Assembly: GCA_022841825.1 (NCBI GenBank)
Contig: JALHQT010000001.1
Coordinates: forward strand, 372,001 to 436,000
Source of the DNA: Anaerolineae bacterium
Lineage (GTDB): Bacteria > Chloroflexota > Anaerolineae > Aggregatilineales > Phototrophicaceae
Direction: 5' to 3'
Length of the DNA: 64,000 bases
Within the stretch, counting starts at the first letter, position 1. Each line of letters begins with the position of its first letter. The position numbers and the translations under genes were made by a program. The notes under the pieces were generated by a model. It saw only the letters and a list, made by a program, of their open reading frames with translations. It was not told the DNA's origin and did no database searches. Shown here in pieces: positions 1 through 6,972 of the stretch.

Positions 1-17
1 GTCACTCGGGTTGCCAT
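1..17 (-). CDS. Start of next ABC transporter gene (partial)
   Basis: Only the first five codons (M-A-T-R-V) lie inside the window; the gene runs off the left edge. A strong GGAGGG ribosome binding site (minus strand, 26-31) sits 8 nt before the ATG at 17. A second in-frame ATG at 23 is only 2 nt from that site and is less likely. The gene begins 18 nt after the stop of the upstream DppB-type permease. In this transporter family that place is normally taken by the second permease (DppC/OppC); that identity is inferred from context only. Confidence 0.45.
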
Positions 18-34
18 ACTCATTTCCCTCCGCG

Positions 35-1129
35 TCAATTAAAGCGAATGCGCGGATCGATCAGCGCATACAGAATGTCTGACAATAGGTAGCCCAGGAT
101 CGTCGCCAGTGAACCGATGATGACGAATGCCATCACGACCGGGAAATCCTGCTGAACGACCGACTCGAAGCCCAGGCGTCCCAGACCTGGCCAGGAGAAG
201 ATGGTCTCGGTCAGCACCGCGCCGCCGAGGACCCCGGTGATGGACGGGCCCAGGAAGGTCGCAATCGGGATGAGGGCATTGCGCGCGCCGTGCTTGAACC
301 AGGTCGTTCGCCCGGACAAGCCTTTGGAATAGGCGGTGCGCATGTAGTCCTGCTGCATGACATCCAGCATCGAGGCGCGCATGTAGCGTGAGAAGACGGC
401 GACGCCCTGTGAAGCCAGCACGAATACCGGAAGCACCAGATACACCAAACGCCCCTGAATGGGCGGACAGCCGCCGACCAGGACGGGTGGACACTGCCCG
501 CCCATCATGAACGGGTTCGGCGACACATCCGGGAACAACACCCTGCCGAACAGCAGGATGAGGATAAGACCGAGCCAGAAGATTGGGATTGAGCTGAAGA
601 CGACAGCACCAATGCGTGTCACACTATCAAACCAGCTTCCGCGGCGGACGGCGGCGAGGATGCCAATTGGGACGCCCACCAGCACGCCAACCGCGAGGGA
701 GATGAACCCCAGCTCAAAGGTCGCTGGGACACGCTCAAGAATCATATCGACGACGTTGCGCGGCTTTGTGAACGAGCGCCCAAAGTCACCTCGAATGATG
801 CCTCGGCGGTCGCCGGGCTGCTCATTGACGCCGTCGCCGTCGGCATCACAGGCGAGGATGATGCACTGGTCGCTCAGACCGTCCCCGTCGGTATCGCGGC
901 GCATCCAGTCGTCGCCCGTCAACCAGCGCAAATACTGAATGACTGCCGGGTCATTGACTCCCAGCTTTGCCGCCAGGGCATCGCGCTGTGCCTGAGTTGT
1001 GCTGGGTCCGAAGGTGAGGAGTGAGACGGGATCGCCCGGTGCAGCGAGCATCAGCATATAGGTCAGCAGGGTGATGCCAAAGAAGGTCGGGATCGCCTGC
1101 AAGAGACGGCGGAGGGTGTATTTGACCAT
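35..1129 (-). CDS. Peptide/nickel-type ABC transporter permease with Asp-rich loop insert
   Basis: Inner-membrane permease of the DppB/OppB type, 364 residues, which with a partner permease would move peptides or similar solutes delivered by the binding protein encoded just upstream. Visible signs are the N-terminal segment MVKYTLRRLLQAIP, the GDFGRSF motif, about six membrane segments, the cytoplasmic EAA-type loop (about 261-288, with KHGARNALIP) and the C-terminal DPRIRF. Unusual is an insert in the first external loop (about 72-110) with two loops, DTDGDGLSD (79-87) and DADGDGVNE (95-103), of the form DxDxDG seen in thrombospondin-3/dockerin calcium loops. Cys89 and Cys94 lie in the insert; a second loop has Cys213 and Cys221. 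The substrate cannot be read from sequence. Confidence 0.9.
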   Translation of the reverse strand: MVKYTLRRLLQAIPTFFGITLLTYMLMLAAPGDPVSLLTFGPSTTQAQRDALAAKLGVNDPAVIQYLRWLTGDDWMRRDTDGDGLSDQCIILACDADGDGVNEQPGDRRGIIRGDFGRSFTKPRNVVDMILERVPATFELGFISLAVGVLVGVPIGILAAVRRGSWFDSVTRIGAVVFSSIPIFWLGLILILLFGRVLFPDVSPNPFMMGGQCPPVLVGGCPPIQGRLVYLVLPVFVLASQGVAVFSRYMRASMLDVMQQDYMRTAYSKGLSGRTTWFKHGARNALIPIATFLGPSITGVLGGAVLTETIFSWPGLGRLGFESVVQQDFPVVMAFVIIGSLATILGYLLSDILYALIDPRIRFN

Positions 1130-1239
1130 GGTGGTTTGTTTAATACGTTCAAGGTTAACGACTGAAAAAAATCATAGCGCAATTTCGAGACAATAACAGT
1201 GCTTTTTGCAGTTGAAACCGGGTCACATGTCATGGCTTA

Positions 1240-1273
1240 AGTGCACGAGGGGCGCATCTGCCCCTCGTACACT
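1240..1273 (-). terminator. Hairpin between binding-protein and permease genes
   Basis: ACGAGGGGC (1245-1253) and GCCCCTCGT (1260-1268) form a perfect 9-bp stem with a 6-nt loop, extended by AGTG/CACT after one mismatch. It lies between the substrate-binding gene and the downstream permease, both on the minus strand. There is no U-tract, so it may be an mRNA-stabilising or partial termination structure that lets the binding protein be made in excess over the membrane subunits. Confidence 0.45.
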
Positions 1274-1287
1274 CAGGTACTTTCGGA

Positions 1288-1345
1288 AACCTCACCCCCT
1301 TGATCCCCCTCTCCGCACGCGGAGAGGGGGTTGGGGGGTGAGGTT
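1288..1345. repeat. Nested palindromic intergenic repeat, copy 1
   Basis: The outer arms AACCTCACCCCC (1288-1299) and GGGGGTGAGGTT (1334-1345) enclose a second dyad, CCCCCTCTCC (1305-1314) and GGAGAGGGGG (1321-1330). The same design recurs at 3450-3528. It is non-coding, sits between genes, and looks like a dispersed genome-wide repeat element. Confidence 0.7.
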
Positions 1346-1353
1346 GGGGGTTA

Positions 1354-3111
1354 TTAGGGCGTGTTGACTGCCCAGGTGTTGACGTTCCAGTACAACTGTG
1401 ACGGATATGGGCTGAAGCCCGACACGTTCGACTGCGCGGCATACATGCCCGCGACCGTAAACAGAGGTACGTACGGGAGGTCTTCCTGGAAGATCTCCTG
1501 CATTTCGACGTAATAGGGGCGGCGACCTTCGACCGTGCAACCATCGGTTTCCGACGGCGTGTTGGCGAGGCGGTTCAGCTCGTCAAAGCGCTCGTTGTAG
1601 TACGACGCGTTGTTGCTGCCGCTGGCGATGACATCGCCAGCGCCGGTGAGGATCTGGGTGACATCCGGGTCATCCGGGTAGCCATTGCGCCAACCGAGGA
1701 TGAAGGCGTCGAAGGTCTGGCTGTCCATGATGTCGAGCAGCACGTTGAAGTCGATGGTCTGGAAGTTGACCTGGAAGCCGATCTGCTGGAGCTGATCCTG
1801 GAAGATGGTGGCGATCGCTTCGCGACGGGCATTGCCTTCGTTGGTGAAGAGCGTGAAGCTGAGCGGCGTGCCGTCTTCAGCGTACATGGCACCCTGAGCG
1901 ACGCGCGGGGTGGAGGGGTCATTGTCGTCATCGACCCAGCCCGCTTCTTCGAGCAGCGCAGCGCCGGCTTCGGCATCGAAGGGCAGCATCGGCAGATCGT
2001 TGGCGTATGCCCACGACGACGGAATGATGAAGGAGGACATGCGGTCGCCTTCGCCAAAGACTGCGGCACCAATGATCGATTCGACATCCACGGCGAGCGC
2101 GGCGGCGCGACGAACGCGCGGATCGCCGAAGATCGGGTGGTTGCCCTGGTCGATGCGGTTGCCATCGGCGTCAAAGGCGTTTTGCGGGTTGTTCGGGTCG
2201 GCAAAGTTCATGGCGAAATAATCCCACGAGTTGCCGGGGTACGAGTAGACGGTCGCATTGCCTTCATCAGCATAGGCGCGCAGGTCGGCGCGGCGGCTGA
2301 CTGCCGGACCATTGATGACCGAGGTTTCACCCGCCAGGAACTGTTCGACCAGCACGGTGCTGTCCGGGACATTGCGCAGGATGTAACCTGCCGGGAGGAC
2401 ATCGCCATCCGGATAGGTTGTGTTGGCGATCAGACTTGTCTGTTCACCCGCACGCAGCTCGCCGAAGCCGAAGGGACCCCCGGTGACCGACGGAGCGAGG
2501 TTGAAAGTGCTGTCGTTCAGGCTTTCGACCGGACCCAACGCATGCGATGGTGCCAATGGTCCACCCAGGCTTGATGCATACGCGAGCGCCTGGCAATTCG
2601 CCTGCTTGTAATTGACGGTAAAGGTGAAGTCATCGACGATTTCCACGCTGTCGACGAATTCCGTGATGAAGACTGCTTGCACGTCGAGACCCAGCTCGGT
2701 GGCGCGGCTGATCGCTTCCCAGGCGTAGGCGACATCGGCGGTGGTCACCGGGACGCCATCGCTCCAGACGTAGTCTTCGCGCATGGTGAAGGTGATGCTG
2801 GTGCCGTCTTCGTTGACTTCCCAGCTATCGACCAGATAGCCACCCTGGAATTCTGGCGCGGCTTCCGAACGCTGGACAATCGATGCAGTCGAGGGGTCCG
2901 TCCCAAGCAAGCCGGGGAACATGAAGCCCGCGAGGTCGCGGTCGGTTGCGCCGCTGATGAGCAGGGGGTTGAGGCTGCCAGGGTCGCCACCGAAGCTGGC
3001 TTCGATGATGACACCGCCTGTGCCCTCTTCCTGCGCGATCGCAGGGATCGCCAGGAGCGCCGCAAGCGCGAGTACTGCGCCCACGAGCAAGAACTTCGTG
3101 ATTCGATTCAT
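1354..3111 (-). CDS. ABC transporter substrate-binding protein, family 5
   Basis: Secreted solute-binding protein of 585 residues, the usual length for the peptide/nickel/oligosaccharide family (SBP_bac_5). A signal peptide (residues 1 to about 26, ending AIPAIAQ) is followed by the family's opening (GGDPGSLNPLL), a central VDVESIIGAAVFGEGD region and an aromatic-rich C-terminal lobe (FILGWRNGYPDDPD). The AGAAGGAG-like site ahead of the ATG fits the start. It is the first gene of a leftward operon with the permease at 35-1129; two intergenic hairpins separate the two genes. Ligand unknown; peptides are the default for the family. Confidence 0.92.
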   Translation of the reverse strand: MNRITKFLLVGAVLALAALLAIPAIAQEEGTGGVIIEASFGGDPGSLNPLLISGATDRDLAGFMFPGLLGTDPSTASIVQRSEAAPEFQGGYLVDSWEVNEDGTSITFTMREDYVWSDGVPVTTADVAYAWEAISRATELGLDVQAVFITEFVDSVEIVDDFTFTVNYKQANCQALAYASSLGGPLAPSHALGPVESLNDSTFNLAPSVTGGPFGFGELRAGEQTSLIANTTYPDGDVLPAGYILRNVPDSTVLVEQFLAGETSVINGPAVSRRADLRAYADEGNATVYSYPGNSWDYFAMNFADPNNPQNAFDADGNRIDQGNHPIFGDPRVRRAAALAVDVESIIGAAVFGEGDRMSSFIIPSSWAYANDLPMLPFDAEAGAALLEEAGWVDDDNDPSTPRVAQGAMYAEDGTPLSFTLFTNEGNARREAIATIFQDQLQQIGFQVNFQTIDFNVLLDIMDSQTFDAFILGWRNGYPDDPDVTQILTGAGDVIASGSNNASYYNERFDELNRLANTPSETDGCTVEGRRPYYVEMQEIFQEDLPYVPLFTVAGMYAAQSNVSGFSPYPSQLYWNVNTWAVNTP

Positions 3112-3242
3112 GCGTACTTTCTCCTTCTAAGAACTTCACACGGCGTAAGTATCGTGGCTCTACGTCAGATTGCCAATGCCGCAAGCCGCGGAGCGTAGGT
3201 GGAGATGGCTGCGACCACAACGACATTTTGCGCAGAGTGATT

Positions 3243-3284
3243 GACCGTACGTGGTATTTTAACGGTCGTTTGAAAAAACAACAA
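3243..3284 (-). promoter_or_regulatory. Candidate promoter with overlapping inverted repeat
   Basis: On the minus strand TTGTTG (3279-3284) is followed after 17 nt by TAAAAT (3256-3261). The inverted repeat GACCGT/ACGGTC (arms 3262-3267 and 3243-3248) flanks the -10 hexamer, the position of a repressor operator. It would drive the binding-protein operon, leaving a leader of about 140 nt. The -35 match is poor, so this is a suggestion only. Confidence 0.3.
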
Positions 3285-3311
3285 AAAACGGACATCTGGT
3301 TCGATGTCCGT
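3271..3311 (-). terminator. Rho-independent terminator of tRNA-Pro
   Basis: Read on the minus strand, ACGGACATC and GATGTCCGT form a perfect 9-bp stem (3288-3296 with 3303-3311, 6-nt loop), followed directly by a T-rich run. It begins 6 nt after the tRNA gene. Confidence 0.85.
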
Positions 3312-3316
3312 TTGTG

Positions 3317-3390
3317 TCGGGGTAGCGGGATTTGAACCCACGACCTCTTGCACCCCATGCAAGCGCGCTACCAATCTGCGCCATACCCCG
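3317..3390 (-). tRNA. tRNA-Pro (anticodon GGG)
   Basis: A full cloverleaf can be drawn on the minus strand: acceptor stem CGGGGTA/TACCCCG, D arm with GCGCAGATTGGTAGCGC, anticodon stem CTTGC/GCAAG around the loop ATGGGGT (anticodon GGG), and T arm GTGGG-TTCAAAT-CCCGC. The C1-G72 pair is typical of bacterial tRNA-Pro. The discriminator base is A, and no CCA is encoded. A terminator follows. Confidence 0.95.
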
Positions 3391-3449
3391 TACTGAGGGT
3401 TAGTATACGCGGAGTGGGCGCGCGAGGCAAGGTGTAGGTTATGGTCATT

Positions 3450-3528
3450 AACCTCACCCCGCGAACGTGACTCTTTGCGCGGCGTGTTCACCCCTCTCCG
3501 TACACGGAGAGGGGACGGGGGTGAGGTT
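3450..3528. repeat. Nested palindromic intergenic repeat, copy 2
   Basis: The outer arms AACCTCACCCCG (3450-3461) and CGGGGGTGAGGTT (3516-3528) enclose CCCCTCTCCG (3491-3500) and CGGAGAGGGG (3505-3514). Sequence and arrangement match copy 1 at 1288-1345, but the left spacer is longer. It lies between tRNA-Pro and the membrane-protein gene at 3573. The rest of 3391-3572 shows no gene. Confidence 0.7.
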
Positions 3529-3572
3529 CTGAAAAAGGCATCTCCTCGCAGTCAATCAATCTCGATAATGCT

Positions 3573-4166
3573 TCAAACTGCGGGTTTCGTCTTGCCTTCG
3601 AGATACTCTCTGATTTCGGGATCGGTGTAGAAGAAGTAGGCGACGAAGGCGGCAAGCAGAAGCCAGAGGATGTTGCCGATACCATTGCCGCTGACCACAC
3701 CGACAATCCCCGTCACGGCAGCAAGCCCCGCGACGATGACAGTCCCCATCCGCGACCAGCGCTGGCGTGTGAACAAGCCGACCCCGACGATGATCGAGAG
3801 CGGTCCCGTGATGACACTCAGGATGCCGAAGCAGATCAGCATGGCGCTGATGCCCGCCAGTCCGCCGATCTCCTGCGACGCCGCTTGCAGCTCGTTCAAG
3901 CCCGCCTGCATGGTTGCCTGCGCGCTGGCGAACTCGGACTCGGACATGGTGCCCTGGGTCGCGGCGGCTTCCAGCGCCGCCTGAGAAAGCTCGCCCAACC
4001 CTCCCGCCGAACCGCCGATGACCGCGCCCAATCCGGCGGCAGCCCCGCCGATGAAGAGCAGGGCACCGCCACAGATCCCCAGAATGCCCGTTATCACCAG
4101 GTATCCTGCGACTACTTTTGCGATCATCGCCCTGTCAACGCCGGGCAGCTTCAAGAACTCTGGCAT
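3573..4166 (-). CDS. Membrane protein of unknown function
   Basis: I do not recognise a family. The 197-residue product has a hydrophobic Gly-rich segment near the N-terminus (about 18-55), a soluble Ala/Glu/Gln-rich helical stretch (about 58-98), then two or three further membrane segments (about 100-170) and an acidic/basic tail (about 180-197). The start is supported by GAGGGGGAA ahead of ATG. It lies 59 nt downstream of the EEP-family gene on the same strand and could be cotranscribed with it. Confidence 0.75.
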   Translation of the reverse strand: MPEFLKLPGVDRAMIAKVVAGYLVITGILGICGGALLFIGGAAAGLGAVIGGSAGGLGELSQAALEAAATQGTMSESEFASAQATMQAGLNELQAASQEIGGLAGISAMLICFGILSVITGPLSIIVGVGLFTRQRWSRMGTVIVAGLAAVTGIVGVVSGNGIGNILWLLLAAFVAYFFYTDPEIREYLEGKTKPAV

Positions 4167-4225
4167 ATTTCCCCCTCAGTATGTAAGTAAGCCATCCCCA
4201 CTATAGCATGATTCGCGGTCGTGCT

Positions 4226-5248
4226 TTACGGCGTCGTCGGCTTGGGATCGTCAAGCTCGATTTGAGCGACCACCTGCGCATGGTCCGACTGCCAGACAGG
4301 CGTCGGGTCGTTGATCTGCGTGTCGTCGATCAGGTGGTCGTTGAAGAGGCGAACGCCTTCGACGACGCCGATGCGCCCGCTGCGGTTCTCGGCGATCCAT
4401 TCTTCGCTGACGAATATGTGGTCGAGCGAGTCGAAGTGTCCGTTGTAGATGTGCGTGTAATAGACATCCTGGTAGCTGCGTCGTGAGACGATGTCCTTGA
4501 CGTTGTAGAGATAGACATCCCAGATGCGCTTCTTGTCCTCAAATCTGAGGTTGCGCCAGGGTTCGCTGCCAGAAATCACGTCGTTGGTGACGGCGCGCAC
4601 ATCGTCGTTCAGGTCGCCCAGCACGATGACTGGCGCACTGGTGTTGCGTGTGATGTCCAGGATCATGGTTCGCAGGGCGACCGCTTCCGCTGCGCGCCGG
4701 ATGAGCGAGCGCGTCTTGCCCAGCGCTTCGACCAGCGGGTCTTTGGCGTCTTCGCCATCCTCGATCATCGGACGCTTCGACTTGAGATGGGCGACAAAGA
4801 CGTGGGCGAGGTGCTCGTGGATTTGCACCCGTGCATAGAGGACAGGGCGTGAGAATTCTTCAATCGGTACCGTTTGCCCGCCGTAGGTGACCCTTGCACG
4901 AGGCGGAAACTGGCTGATCATGTGACTGCTGACGATTGGGAAGAGTGAGACCAGCGCATTGGCTGGCAGCGGAGAGCCGTCACCCGGATCGGTGCGGTCG
5001 GCGGCAACCACCTGCGCATCGGGGTAGATGCCGCTCGCGCCAAGCGCCTGTTGGAGCGCCTGAGCGTTGAAGCACTCCTGAAAGCCGATGATCGAACTGT
5101 TCATGCTGCGAAGCTGCCCGGCGATCCAGGCGATCTTGCGGTCAAACATCTTCTGGCTGAGTTTACGATTTCCGTAGTAGGTGGTGTTCGGCAGGATCAG
5201 GTTGTAGAGGTTGAATGTGCCGATGCGGAATACTCGTGGTAGTGCCAT
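4226..5248 (-). CDS. Endonuclease/exonuclease/phosphatase family protein
   Basis: Metal-dependent hydrolase of the EEP (DNase I/exonuclease III-like) fold, 340 residues. The expected motifs appear in order: GTFNLYN near the N-terminus, IGFQECF (metal-binding Glu), VAHLKSKR, VLGDLNDD (catalytic Asp/Asn) and a C-terminal SDHAQV (Asp-His pair). No signal peptide is seen, so a cytoplasmic role is likely, but family members act on DNA, RNA, inositol phosphates or lipids and the substrate cannot be told. AAGGGGA precedes the ATG. It is divergent from selD across a 115-bp gap. Confidence 0.85.
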   Translation of the reverse strand: MALPRVFRIGTFNLYNLILPNTTYYGNRKLSQKMFDRKIAWIAGQLRSMNSSIIGFQECFNAQALQQALGASGIYPDAQVVAADRTDPGDGSPLPANALVSLFPIVSSHMISQFPPRARVTYGGQTVPIEEFSRPVLYARVQIHEHLAHVFVAHLKSKRPMIEDGEDAKDPLVEALGKTRSLIRRAAEAVALRTMILDITRNTSAPVIVLGDLNDDVRAVTNDVISGSEPWRNLRFEDKKRIWDVYLYNVKDIVSRRSYQDVYYTHIYNGHFDSLDHIFVSEEWIAENRSGRIGVVEGVRLFNDHLIDDTQINDPTPVWQSDHAQVVAQIELDDPKPTTP

Positions 5249-5306
5249 CGTCGTCCCCTTTTTGTGCGCGAAGGCGTTTGCAGATCTGCTGATGATAGCA
5301 CCTCCA

Positions 5307-5336
5307 TCGACTGCCCAAGGTTAAATCTGCTATACT
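5307..5336 (+). promoter_or_regulatory. Candidate sigma-70 promoter of selD
   Basis: TCGACT (5307-5312) and TATACT (5331-5336) are separated by 18 nt. Transcription from here would begin shortly before the AGGAG site at 5354-5358 and supports a selD start at 5364, well upstream of the first long stop-free frame. Confidence 0.5.
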
Positions 5337-5363
5337 GTCACCGCTGACCAGACAGGAGAATTG

Positions 5364-6410
5364 ATGTTGACGCCCATCCGCCTGACGGCGTATGCGGCGT
5401 GCGCTGGTTGAGCTGGCAAGCTCGGACCGAGTGATTTGGCGCACGTGCTGCAGCCGCTAACTGGAATATTCAAACCTGAAGATTATCCTGACCTGCTGGT
5501 CGGGCTTTCTGAACCCGATGATGCGGCTGTCTGGCGCATGGGACCGGATCGTGCGATCGTGTCTACGGTGGACTTTTTCCCGCCCGTTGTCGATGATCCC
5601 TACCACTTTGGGGCGATTGCCGCTGCAAATGCGTTGAGTGATGTTTACGCGATGGGGGGTGAGCCGTTATTTGCCATCAATCTTGTCGCTTTTCCCGACG
5701 GACTGGGCTTGGATGTGCTCACGGAAATTCTGCGTGGGGGCGCGGACAAGGTGCGCGAGGCTGGGGCGGTCATTGCCGGCGGACATACGGTGACGGACAA
5801 AGAACCGAAGTATGGGTTGTCCGTGACTGGGGTCGTTGATCCCGCTCACATGATGACGAAAGGCGGCGCTCAAGCGGGCGACGTGCTGGTTCTGACGAAG
5901 CCTTTGGGCGTGGGCGTCATGACGACCGCCGGCAAGCAAGGTCTTGCGAGCGCGTCGGATATGCAGGCTGCAATCGCGAGCATGAGCCGCCTCAACCGCG
6001 CAGCGGCGCAGGCTGCCCGGTTGTTCCAGGTGCGCGCGGCGACGGACATCACGGGCTATTCGTTGCTCGGTCATGCGCATGAGATGGCGCACCTCGCCAA
6101 CGCCGCATTTCGGCTGAATTTTAGTGCGTTGGAATGGCTGCCTGGTGCTAACGAGCACGCGCGCAACGGGGTTTTTCCGGGTGGTATGGGACGCAATCGG
6201 GATTTTTATGAGCGTTGGGTGCGCTTCGATGCCGATCTCCAAGACTACGAGCAGTCGCTGCTGTTTGACCCACAGACCTCCGGGGGACTTTTGCTCGCGG
6301 TAGCTGCCGATAAGGCGTTTGCCCTGCGCGATGCCCTGCGCGAGGCTGGCGAACCTGCCGTGATCATCGGCAGTGTGGTCGAAGGTTCCGGCGAAATCTA
6401 CGTGGGCTGA
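5364..6410 (+). CDS. selD: Selenide, water dikinase; selenoprotein with in-frame UGA
   Basis: Makes selenophosphate from selenide and ATP, the selenium donor for selenocysteine and selenouridine. Reading from ATG 5364 (AGGAG at 5354-5358) gives M-L-T-P-IRLTAYAACAG, then TGA at 5409-5411, then AGKLGPSDLAHVLQPL. This aligns with the E. coli N-terminus IRLTQYSHGAGCGCK, so the UGA falls on the catalytic Cys17 position and is read as selenocysteine (Sec16); Lys19 matches the essential Lys20. The second Cys of the usual UxCK is Gly18 here. Downstream are the usual SelD features (DFFPPVVDDPYHFG, GGHTVTD, QTSGGLL). The product has 348 residues, normal for the family. A start at 5436 would drop the nucleotide-binding N-terminus and the catalytic residue. 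Confidence 0.93.
5409..5438 (+). promoter_or_regulatory. Candidate bacterial SECIS element
   Basis: Just after the UGA, CTCG (5421-5424) pairs with CGAG (5428-5431) around a GAC loop. The stem can extend, past a bulge, through CAA (5417-5419) with TTG (5436-5438). An alternative hairpin, GAGCT/AGCTC (5410-5414 with 5419-5423), starts inside the UGA. Bacterial SECIS stem-loops lie within about 40 nt after the codon and have a G in the apical loop, which fits. Folding was done by eye. Confidence 0.5.
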
Positions 6411-6513
6411 CGCTGCATAGAGAAACTGAAATACTCACGGTGATTTGTCTCTCTCATGTTACAGACTTTTCAGAATGTGGTTAAATCATCATATGAATGC
6501 AGCGGGAGGCGGC

Positions 6514-6942
6514 ATGGACGAACGGCGCTCATATGGACTGGGATATAATCTATTTGTCGCGCCGAAAACCAGTACGCATTCGATTGTCATCGGCGGGATG
6601 GCAGAAGACACCTCGCGCTGGACGAGGGTTATCTCGCGGCGTGCCGCGCTCCTTTTATGGTTCTACCTGACGAAACACCTGTTTCCGGAAAAGGCGGTTC
6701 GCGTCACGGCTTTGGTGCAGACGATGCCAGCTCGGACGGTTGAGCTTCCGACGATTACGCATCACATTGAGGTCACCAGGCTGCCCAATGAGATGCTGGA
6801 AATTACCGGGCGCGTTGCACAGCAGACCTGGCTGCTGCGTCTGACGGCGAGTGAATCCCAGCGCCTGTGGGATGCCCTAGACGTTGCGCTAAATCCCAAG
6901 GGCTGGCAGTCGAGCATGCCTGCCGTCATGGCGGATGATTGA
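6514..6942 (+). CDS. Hypothetical protein
   Basis: A 142-residue soluble protein that I do not recognise. The start at 6514 (MDERRSYGLGYN) is chosen because GGGAGG (6504-6509) sits at a good distance; a longer frame from 6445 exists but lacks such a site. The middle contains a basic, aromatic stretch (RRAALLLWFYLTKHLFPEK) and the C-terminal half reads like alternating beta strands with a final helix (SESQRLWDALDVAL). It lies about 100 nt after selD on the same strand, with no sign of a shared function. A hairpin terminator begins at its stop codon. Confidence 0.65.
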   Translation: MDERRSYGLGYNLFVAPKTSTHSIVIGGMAEDTSRWTRVISRRAALLLWFYLTKHLFPEKAVRVTALVQTMPARTVELPTITHHIEVTRLPNEMLEITGRVAQQTWLLRLTASESQRLWDALDVALNPKGWQSSMPAVMADD

Positions 6943-6967
6943 GGGGTGCCGACGCACCCCTCGCACT
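6941..6967. terminator. Bidirectional hairpin terminator
   Basis: GAGGGGTGC (6941-6949) and GCACCCCTC (6954-6962) form a perfect 9-bp stem with a 4-nt loop. A short T-run follows on the plus strand. It separates the convergent genes ending at 6942 and 6973. Confidence 0.7.
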
Positions 6968-6972
6968 TTTGC

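Noticed and set aside
5436-6410. SelD start at 5436
   Set aside because: It lacks the catalytic residue, the N-terminal family sequence and a ribosome site; reading the UGA as Sec from 5364 restores all three.
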